A DNA stretch of 64,000 bases from Tenebrio molitor. Its lineage: Eukaryota > Arthropoda > Insecta > Coleoptera > Tenebrionidae. The stretch is from positions 30,814,001-30,878,000 of the forward strand of contig NC_091048.1 of NCBI RefSeq assembly GCF_963966145.1, in the 5' to 3' direction. Of the stretch, positions 1 to 10,800 are shown piece by piece. The first letter of the stretch is position 1, and every line of letters begins with the position of its first letter. The notes under the pieces are model-generated. The model did not search any database. It was not told where the DNA came from and saw nothing but the letters and a program-made list of their open reading frames with translations. The translations under genes and the position numbers were made by a program.

Positions 1-1253
1 ATTTCAATAATTGACGAAACAAGCTCCAATTGTGATAGAAGCTCAGTTTTCTTTAGCATTTTTTCCAGTTGTAAATTTCTTTGACAGCACGAATCAATCA
101 ATGATTCGTTGATAGTATTATTGCAAGCGGTTTTTAATAAATACGTACATACCTAACTACCTACTGCATTCGTGGGCGACTCATTAAATCATACCTAAAC
201 ATATTATTATGTATTATCGTTGTTAACGTAATTATATACCGGGTGTAGAATAATGGATTTTGGTACATAGGCACTTTACGTGTAAAAGTACAAATCCTCG
301 GATATTGGCTCCCCTCATTATTTTAGAACAAACTCTTAAATACGAAGGTTGTAAAGTAAAAAAAAAATGTACCTAAATCTTTTTTTTAATTATTTTCTAA
401 CACCTTCTGGTTCTGTTACACAAGAAAAATTAACTACACAATTATCATATGTACATATTTTTTATACATTCCTATTGGCTGTAAAACAGAGGTCCCTAAT
501 CTGACATATCGATTTATTTTGTCATCATCACCACCGGCTACTAGGTATTCCCTTTTATGATGTTAAGTGAGTTGCCCTTTCTAAGAACTCCATTTAAAAT
601 AATTTGCATTTGAAATACCTATGTAGTGCACAAATTTTTTCCCCATCCATCCAGTGCGAACTAGTGAACGCTTGCCCTAAATTAGTTTTTTTTTTTGTTT
701 TTTTTTTTGTTCAACAGGCGAATTGATATCTGTCAATAAAGCGCGGAGACTATAAAGTTTATACATACAAATTGGGTAATCTCAGAATATGTACATACAA
801 TAAGTACACACACTTTGAAGATACAAGGCTAACTAGATTTTTTTTTAAATGGCACGAGGGTCAAATTTAATATCTTTAAAAAGAGTATTTTTTGTGAATT
901 TATTAACCCTGTATGTATGTACATATTTGAGTTACAAAAAACAATTATAATTTTGAACAAATGCCCTAGTAATAATTATCAAGAAGGGGTGTATACCTGC
1001 TAAGAATGATTGTTGGGCGTCTTATCAGAATGTGGCGCTGGGTAAGCCTTGTTTTCTGGATCTTCGTTTCGGTAATGAATTTCTGTGGACATTTTTTCTT
1101 TGTTATTTTAGTCAGTTTTCCGTCACCGCCTTGATTTCTTTGGTATTTGGTTCTTTTGGCACACGTGGTGGCGTTCGGCTTCCGAAATCGCGTCCAAGTG
1201 AAAGGATTTCATCTGTCGTTTTCGATGAGGCGCGCGAGAGTGAGCGCGACGCA
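1..1253. other. E75 5' flank
   Basis: AT-rich sequence with short poly-T and poly-A runs. No long open frame, conserved domain or terminal-inverted-repeat pair was recognised. It may hold upstream control sequence or untranslated exons of E75, but nothing specific can be shown. Confidence 0.5.
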
Positions 1254-1302
1254 ATGATCATGGAGTGCGCGGCCTTGGCCGCTGAGCTGCACGCTTGTCT
1301 GG
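1254..1302 (+). CDS. Candidate alternative first coding exon of E75 (C-like), upstream of the A exon
   Basis: Two in-frame ATGs (1254 and 1260) open a short frame reading MIMECAALAAELHACL. It ends one base into a codon at a possible GTAATT donor at 1303. That phase matches the acceptor of the first zinc-finger exon at 2092, so splicing would give ...HACL-E-FDGTTVLC in frame. Insect E75 genes have a further isoform (E75C) with its own N-terminus joined at this same point, which is the basis of the suggestion. The residues themselves were not recognised. The frame stays open upstream to about 1032 and downstream to 1448, so this could equally be untranslated or chance sequence. Confidence 0.3.
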
Positions 1303-1781
1303 GTAATTCAGTCAAGGTTCAGGCCGTTGAACTTCCTTCCTCGACCATGAGCCCCACCATCGAGAAGGTGGTCCTTTTGCTGCTCATCGACCAATCGTCG
1401 AACACCTGGTGGTTGACGATTGGTCGTCCTCGTCATTGTTGTCAGTGACCTCCAACTTCAAAATGCGATGAACCCGCAAGTTCGCGGCTGGGCTGCTAAA
1501 ACGTTCGTTCCCCCGTTTCTTTGCTTCATACGATCAAACGGTCGAGAATCGCACGTCGCCCTTCAGGTAGTACGGCCAATATTTACTATACGCCGGAGTC
1601 GACGGGCCCAGTCGGTACCGGGACTTTCACTCTCACCAGTTCTTGGTTGGCTCTTGCAGCTGATGCACCTTCTGCGTGTGTGTGTCCGCTACCCAATCCA
1701 TGCAGTGTTAATGTGTTTGTGTATCTATTGTTATTCCCCGTATTATTATTTTCGTAATTGTGTGTTGCGGATTTGTTCAAC

Positions 1782-1884
1782 ATGATTTTGTCGCCGGACA
1801 GCAGCGGCCACCCCCAATTACCGGAATCCACCACGGATAATACCACTACCATGTCGAATCATCGTGAACCGGCCCTTAATCTAG
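1782..1884 (+). CDS. Eip75B: E75 exon A1 (A-isoform start)
   Basis: The ATG at 1782 opens MILSPDSSG... and the exon closes as ...REPALNL, one base into a codon, at donor G/GTACTT (1885). Lepidopteran E75A proteins, as remembered, start with an MSPDSS motif and end this exon with a similar REPELN stretch. This supports both the start and the A assignment. The frame extends a few codons upstream without an ATG. The exon adds no known domain; it supplies the E75A N-terminus ahead of zinc finger 1. Confidence 0.82.
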
Positions 1885-4800
1885 GTACTTGTGTGACAAA
1901 AGCAAATACTTTTACTCCATTGCATAATGACGATGTTTTACTTGGTGTATTCAATACTTTCACCTTTCTCTTGCTCACTCATTTTACGTAATTTGATGTT
2001 GCGCTGAGGCGAGTCGAGAGAAAGTATCATTTACTTTCTTCCACTTTTTTTTTGTTTTGTTTCATTTATTTATCGTCGTACTTTTTTTCAGAATTTGATG
2101 GGACCACTGTACTGTGTCGCGTCTGCGGCGACAAGGCCTCTGGATTCCACTACGGCGTTCACTCCTGCGAAGGATGCAAGGTAGGAAATTGAGTATAAAA
2201 TTTAACCGCCAAACAAAAGGACTCGGTATAATTCCGCAATAATTATCCTTGAATTGGAACGAGGAAGTGACCTCGTCGAAAACTCGAAAACTTGATCGAA
2301 TAATAAACAAATAAATTTTTCTTATACATGTAGCTATTTCGAATGAAATAGGTCCGAATCTTGTCGGCGACCGACAATTTCTTCTCGTCTCTCTCTGGTT
2401 ATGAACGTGTCGGTTGCGTTCCTACCTGAGCTTTTGTGGCGCAAAAAGAAGGTTGAAGGTCGGTTGTTATAATGTCAATGTCCGGTGCACGCGCATTCTT
2501 GGATCGTTATAAATGAGGCACGGGCGGGGACGGGGGTTACACAGCGGCTCCTAGCTTTAGTAGGCGATCGACGACCTTCATCATCACAACACAGCCGCCA
2601 CCACCAAAACTACCACCACCTCCATCACAAAAAAACAAATCGGGGTTTAAATTATATTTGTATTAGACTTGCCCATCTAAAGACTTGGGTACACTTCCAT
2701 TAGAGAAAATTCGATACCGGCACGCTTTTCCGTTCCGTCACAGGAGGTTTGATGAACCCGGCCGGTTGACGGTTCAAGGTTGACGCTTTTCAACCCGCTC
2801 GTTCAACACCTGCGCTTTTACTTTCTTTTGCTGTTGAAAAAACAGCACTTCCGCGACCCCAACAGCAGATGGCGTATCCTTTTTTACCTGAAAGGGAAGA
2901 CTTTTTGAGATTTGCGGTGGTGGCTGTTTTCGATCTCTGTTCTTGTCGGCAAATTGCTTTTCGATGAGAATTCGTGTATGGGAAAATGTTCAGGATGAGA
3001 AAAATTGTTTGATTCTCGGGAACGCCGGTGAAGTATGATGTGTGAGCTGGCAAATTATTGGCTCGTGTCGGTGAATGACCGCCAATTTGCTGAAGAGCGC
3101 GACGTGGCGCTCTCTCGCGGTTTTAGAGTTCAATAACGGTACCTTTTGCACAAAGTACACGGCCGGCCCATTGACGTTGCGCCAGTAGGTACATTCGATT
3201 TTATCAATTAAGTACTATGATTCTCAAAAAGAACTCAAAAACATAATCGAGATGACGAACACGTCTTTTATTCGTAAAAGTAAGACCACCACGACAAACT
3301 TGTGAACGTCTTAAAAAGTAAAAACCAAAGTTCCATAATAGTGGATTTGTTTTTTCTCGGGTATTAATTACAATCGACCACAACAAACTTTTGTCACCCG
3401 ATAGGAGTGTGTAATTAAAATGTCACTTCTCATGACCGAATAACAACAACAATAAAACAGCGCGTTCCTCATTTTCCGACTGAGTAAGCGCCCCCATAAG
3501 ACTAGGTATGTTTTAAATGAAGCCGACAAAAAAGGGAAAAAATCGGGTCGGAGCAAACTGAAACATTTTAATTTGTTGTTATCGGGAAAATGGGGGTATA
3601 TTACTTGTTCGTCCTGATTAGGTACCGAGCAATCTTGTATCCATAATGTCGTACGTAAACGTAACGTTGGGGGCCGTTGAACCCACTCCGCGACGTGCGG
3701 CGCATGCGCCAAAACGTCACCGTTATCGCGCGCCGCGAACTCTGATGCAACTTCCCTCTTCTGCCCCGCTAATTGTTGTAAAGTACGACAACCTAGATTC
3801 ACGAACGTTGACCTGCAAGCACCAGAGATGCAACTGTATTACCACGAGAAAGCGACCACGGAGTAGGAAAATTCGGACCGCGGAAGCGGAATAACTTCCA
3901 CCGAAAAATCACCACGTATTCCAGTGGAAGATGACAGAAACGGCAGAGTCCTTTTCGGATAATCATATCGGACAGGGATTTTTTTTCTTAACCGAGTTTT
4001 GAGTTCAACGCACCCGAGTGACCTTATGTCGTGGGTGACGCCTGATTTTTAATGCCGGTTGGGAGTCACTGACCACTACAATATTTTTCGACCTGAGCTT
4101 TGTCATACAGCACGCGGAATAAGGTTATCGCAGACTAGATAACGCCCGGGCGGAAACGACCGACTCGATAGAGATGCATGCACTTGTTTATTAATTTGGA
4201 AAAATAAAAAATTCAAAATTATTTTCATTATTTAGAAAATATATGTTGAGTGTTTATGAACATGTGTATGTACCTGGTCAACGTTGGTAAAAATTGTCTT
4301 AAACGAAGAAATTTCATTTTTTTGTTTTCCCCGATTGAAAATTTCCTTAATAAAAGTGGAAATAAAGAAAACGTATTTTTGAAAAATTAAGAATCTTCGA
4401 TAGCGTTAATATTTAACAGACAAAAGTGAAAAAGAATGAATGTTCAGAGTAAAAGTACTTGCATGCGATGTGGGTTGGAAGGGTCTAACCTATACGTTAC
4501 CCTGGGACGAATTAAAAATACGTACATATGTACCTACTTCATTTTGCCCAAAATTTTACTAATTACATAATATCGAATATTTATTTAATTTATGTATCAA
4601 GTCAAGAAAAATACTTCATTCTACCCTTGAATTTCAAGTGGTTAATGTAGTTAAATGAAATGGGAGTTGCCATGCTTTCGGCTATCCAGAAAATCTCCTT
4701 TTTTCCGAAAAAAGGCAGAAAAATATTACAAGTTATGTACTTGAATAAGTATATCATCTCTTAAAAAGTTTCGACTACCAAGAGGATTTCTATGAGATGT

Positions 4801-7800
4801 TTTACGTTTTACATCGATTTTAGGTAAAATCAACAGTATAGCAATCCATTTACCGATATCATTTATTTATTACAACAGTTACAAATATTAAAATAACATA
4901 ATACATAATAGGAAAAATAATAAATATTTTGAAATTGCTCCATTCTATTCCGTTCCGTTTTTTTTTGTGGACAAATTTGATGGATGCTTTACAAAACAGT
5001 GGTTGTATAGTACATATGTATTTGATACCTACTAATTTACTGCAATACGTACGAGTACATATCTACTATACAGGGTTATTCACGAGAGGGGTATTTCTGA
5101 ATTTCTTTTTACCGCAACCCATTATACACATTGCAACAATATGTATTTTGATTTCAAATTTTGAAAATATGTACATAATTATAACTGAATCCACGATGGC
5201 TCTTAGTTCTATCTCTTTGACGTTAAAGCAAAAAAATTTTGTCAATTCGAAAAATGTGTTTTTACAATAACGACGAAAAGACTGACATGCTCCTCATTTA
5301 TGGAGAGTGTGGAAAGAATTCTGTCGCCGCTGCAGATGTTTAGAAGGCGATGGTAGACACTTCGAACACCTTTTACATTAACTTAATTTGTTAATTTATT
5401 TGTTGAATTTTTAAAAGAAATAACACATTTGATTTAGTAGTTACTGCCATTGGTATTGTTAATTGCGCCAAAATAAAAATTCAGAAGTACCTACCCCTCT
5501 CGTGAATAACCCTGTATTGGGGAAACACGAACACACAAAATATAACCGCATTGCAAATTACATTACCAAAAAATAAGAAAGAAAGAACAAAGTTAATAAA
5601 TTTCATATGTATGTACTTATGTGTTGCTTTAATTTTTTACCAATTAATTTTAGATTAAAAAAAAAATTAAGACCATTATAATCCCATATCGATAAAATAA
5701 GACTGTTGTAATAAATCTGGAATGGAAATCCGATTTTATGTTACATAAATCACTTTTTTAAATTTGGTAGCATTTGAAATTATCTTTAATCGGATGATAA
5801 AAAGATGAATATAATCTACCAAAAAATATACAAACCGATGATCATTTTCTCAATGTTATGTCGAAGGACAAAAATGAATAGTCGTGTATTTCGTAACACT
5901 AACGCTTTATTGGGTTTAAAAAGTACAAGTGCCTTGACAGTTAAATCTTGATCCTTGTCCTGGTTGTTGGCAATTTTTCTTCCACCGACTGGACTTCGAC
6001 ACCCCTCCGAGAGAGGGGGTGCGCCGAAAGTGGTTGGACGAAGTACCAACAATTTAACCGAAAATTTGGAAATAAAATGAAAGTAATATAACGTAAATCT
6101 TGAAGGTGGATAGATGACTTTCAAAAAATGATTGAGGAATTGACATCACGTCATCATAAAAATTAAACCATCTCAGGTTAACAAAGATACTGAAAAAGTG
6201 TTATTATGGAGAGTTTACAGTTATACAATTTCAATGGGCAAACCCAAATTGAAATGGGTGATTGAGTTAGATCATTAACACTGGTTGATATACCTAGGTG
6301 GGCAGATATGTATTTCGTACCTAAGAAACTAAAAACCAATTGAAATAAAGAAATATTGATTGTTCTTATATGTATCAAATGCAATATGATGTATTACAAA
6401 ATTAAAGATGAAAGCGATGAGGTTAAGTATGAGACTGAAATGCTATTTATTAAGAAAATTTTGATTTTCATTCAGGGTAAAATGAGGTATTTTTAATTTC
6501 TCCTGGGGTAACCTATATGTATAGTATGTATAGTGAAGGAGATGGTGGTCTTCATTTTGAGCTGGACCTGACCGTGTCGTAGGAGGTGATTGTCCTTTTG
6601 GGTCGATCGCGTCTTTGTTTGTCCGTCGGTGGATGTGGAACGATGGGTTTGCGGCTGTCGGTTCGTTGACTCCAAATTGTAACGTTACATGTTGTTGTTG
6701 AGGTAGCGCATGAAGCGGGCCGTCCCCACGGTGACGTAAGAGTGATAGTGTGTGACGTCAGCGTAATATTCGAGAAACCCATATTTGGGCCATCGGCGTG
6801 TCGTCGAGGTAAAAAGTCTTCGACCGGAGCCCGGTTCAACGAACTAGCGCCGAATCACAGTTTCGTAAGAAAAATCAGTGTCGAAGGAGCCAATTAGCGG
6901 GCGGGGTCGAAAATTGGCGGATCGTTTCCAATGAAAAAAACAATCACAAGAGAAAAATTCGGTTGTTGCGATTTACGCTAGTGAACTCTTGACGACGAGG
7001 CCAGCGACACCGAATGACGAAAGATTCAGCCTTCATCTCGCTTGCTCGCGCCTTCTTCGCCGTGGACGAGAAGGAGAAGGCGAACTCTCACTTTCACGCG
7101 TTGAACTGGCCTCGCGAACACACTTCGGCGGGTGAACAACCGGCAACTGGGTCAGCTGGTTAAGTGTGGCGAACTCTCGGGCTTCGGGCTCAGTGCTCCG
7201 TTGTATTTCGTGTTGTGAGGACGGTGATGTTGCACCCCACGTAAACAAACATGGTGGTCTGTTGACGATGGCTGTGTTGAATTGTTATACCGAGTCCTTC
7301 GCAGCGAAAACACCCCTCAGTGCGGACAAAGTCAGTAAAAAGAAAAAACCTCGTTTGCAGGGCTTCTTCAGGCGCAGCATCCAACAGAAAATCCAGTACC
7401 GACCCTGCACCAAAAACCAGCAGTGCTCCATACTTCGCATCAACAGGAACCGCTGCCAATACTGCAGGTTGAAAAAGTGCATCGCCGTCGGGATGAGCCG
7501 TGACGGTAAGCTTTTGTCTTTATCTCAGTTTATATAGGTCATCCAGGTCTCGAGGTGAACGACCCGAACTGTTCGCGAATTTATGACAGCGCCGCTCGTG
7601 CTACGAGAAAGTTCACAGCTCAGCGTTGTACAAGGTGAATGACCTGCCTGCTTGCTGCCACCTTCTTCGTTGACAGGGCGTTAATAGTTCTTTTTTTTTT
7701 GAAAGTCAACGGTCGTTACCGATATTGCAATAACACTTGCATAATTCAGCATCCGTGTTAAGGCTATCCGTCATCTGAACGCGCGCGCCCGTGCCACTCT

Positions 7801-10800
7801 TACTCGATATTAACCATCCCATTTTACACAACTCGTACGAAATCGTTCCAGAAGTTACAATTACGAAATTGCTCCCAATACACACAGATCGATCTGGGGG
7901 AAAGTTTAAAATATCACACGAAAAACCAAAGAAATGAACAAAAGTATAGATGTCATCATATTTTGCTGTTTTGTACTTCCTGTGACGTGCAATAGAAAGT
8001 TTTCGATTTCGTAAGATCGTAAGAATTAATTGAAGTTGTTTTTTGCCGGGAGAAATTTATTTGCGAAGTGTGAAAACTTTCGTTTTTGTGCAAGCAAAAA
8101 TATTAGTCCAAAATCTATGTAGGGGACATAACGAGCGACTTCAATTGCTTACATTTTTATGTACAACTGAACTCCAACTTGAACACTTCTGTAATTATAA
8201 AATTTCCCAGATTTGCCCGTGTTTTCATACAATACTCGTAAATATTTTGAAAGTTTCACTCGTGTAGATTTGGCTATAGTATTGTACGAGTGTGTATAGT
8301 GATTAGATTAATGATGTTTTCAAATGTGACGTTTTAAAGTTTAATTATTTTTTACCACATATTATTGCCCTAATTCAACAGTTTTTTTTTTTAATTATTT
8401 TAAAGTAAAATCACCTCCGGAATCTTCTTTTTTAATTATTGCACTCCAAAATACAGTCACAAAAAATTTGCTACGAACAGTAAGTAGCATAATACATATG
8501 TATACAAGATGAGTCTGGAGGAACGGCCAAAACTCCATGAGTGTATTTACAGGTGAAAATAATGTACTCGTAAAAAAAAACGCATGTTATTATCGGATTT
8601 TTATTTGTTTTTATAGCCTAATTAAAATTTTTATCTAGCGTTCTACTTATATATGTCCAAATTTTCACTTGTTTTCACATTCAAAACATTTTGTAATCAG
8701 AGTATGCCATGATTGAGGCTAAAAAATATCGCGCGTTCTAATGAAATCCTGGGCTGAGAAGGCGTTGGAAACCGTGACTTGTTGTGCTTTTGCGTAGATT
8801 AATTGGAGTATGTTGACAGCTAACCTAAAATTTAAAGCCAAAATAATCTTCCTTTTTTTTCTCTCTTTGCAATGTTTTACATTAAAAATAGAATAACTTA
8901 ACGATTCCTATTCTCGAAGCAAATATCTAAGGGCACCCTTTGCTGAAAACAAACATGTTCAATTATGTCCCGATTAAACATAAACAAATGTCTTTCGTAT
9001 CAAACGGCGGGAAATTCAAACTTTACTCATACCAGGATTTCATTTGAACGCCCGATATTGGGCTGGTTGAAAAATGAAGTGTACAAAGTACAAGTGAACA
9101 TTCGGGAAGCACTAATTCGACGTACATTATTAGAAACACTGCAGCCAGAAAGGCATAAAACAATTAGGAAACAACAAGCACCATTCATAGACGAAGCAGA
9201 AAATGTTTAGAACTTTGGAGGTCAACGGCGGTATTTTTTTACATTTAATAAAAGAACGCGCTTATTAAGACAATGTTAATGTTTGCAATTTTGTTTATTT
9301 GTTATTACGCCATAACTTGGAAACAAATGAAAATCGGAGGACATAAGTTTTTTTAACATTATTTTCACCTATAAATGCACTCATGAAATTTCGGCCGTTC
9401 CTCCCGACTCACTCTGTAGAGGAGAATGAAATCACCACCTCAAAAAAAAACGAAAAAATTTTGCCGTTCAAATTTTTTCGCGCTATTTCGATTTTCGAGA
9501 TATGTATGTATTACAGGGTGTATTCGAATTCGACCGACACACTTTCAAGGCAGATTCTACGTTCAAAAATATGCATAAAACATATGGGGTCAAAAACACT
9601 TAAGTTTGCGAGATAATCAACAAAAACGTAAAAACAATTACGATCTGAATTCCTTTTATGGGGTTATCTGTGGATGGAACAGGGGCGCGAAATTTTGTCA
9701 ATTTTTGAAAATTGTACATGTCTCCTTTTTATTTTTGTACGTTTCATCAAAAAAATCCACCCGATTACTTTTATTGCTGGTAGAACTTTTTAGTCGATTA
9801 TCTCGCAAACTAAGTATTTTTGATCCCATATGTATCAAGAGTTTTATGCTTATTTTTGATCATACAATCTGCCCTGAAGTTTGTCGTTCGAATTCGGATA
9901 CACCCTATATATACGCGAAACAAATCTTTACTCCAGCAACTCAAATCGATTTTTAAAAAAATATTTTGTGATCCATTACAAAAAATCAAAAGGTTAACTG
10001 TGCATATGTAAAGATGAAATCATCTTCTGAAACTTGAAGCTGAATTATAAGAATTTGCTTTTTAATTTTCCGTTTTTCAAAGGGTTTATACAGGGTTATT
10101 CAGTGTAAGGTTCCAGCGAAAATTTAATGTTATGTAACACAAAATACAAAAAGTTCAAATTGCTAGATACCATGTTTAACGTTTTTGTTCTCTATGTAAG
10201 GTTATAAGAAGAAAAGGTTAAAGAAGAATAATCATTTTATAGTCTAACATAATAAAAAAAATCATACGTTTTACACGATTTTAGTCTCAAAGATATCCAG
10301 ATAGACCTATTTCTAACATTTTTGTCCAACGTATAACAAAATGTCATTTTGACTTTTAAATGAAACTGCTTTGATTTCTTATTTGTAAAACGTTAAACAG
10401 GGTGCCTATCTAGCAATCTGAGCTTTTAGTATGTTGTGTTGCATAACATTAAATTTTGGCGGGAACTCTCCAGTGAATAACCCTGTATAATTATATTTTG
10501 GAACTGACCACTAAATATTTTTAAAAAGTCGATTTTAAAAAGCACGACATCTTATGTATTATTTGATACGTTAGGTAAGAGAGAGAAATTGAAATATTGT
10601 TTTAAAGCGAATCTGTTTCTCCTCGGGGCAACCCCGACGTCGATTATGAAAATTTGATTGGAGTCAGGCAACCATGAATACTCCCGGTGACCTTTGTCAA
10701 ATATAGTCGTTGCGTATTTTAGATTTTTTTCTTTGGAATGAATGTTGGGTGGTGTCGCCCTCTGCGGAGGGCGTCGTGAACCCGCCCGCAACGTCGACCT

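Larger units (their letters stand above)
2181..7267. other. E75 large intron 1 with the presumed B promoter
   Basis: About 5.1 kb separates the two zinc-finger exons. It contains one TIR element (5069-5516), AT-rich filler, and a more GC-rich, more open-frame-like stretch at 6500-7270 just ahead of the B-type start. Several short open frames (for example 3646-3894) have no recognised homology and lack coherent exon borders. The GC-rich block is the best candidate for a second promoter. Confidence 0.6.

Noticed and set aside
1420..1785. 121-codon frame between the C-like and A exons of E75
   Set aside because: Out of phase with the A exon and lacks any recognised E75 sequence; overlaps other frames in a GC-rich stretch.
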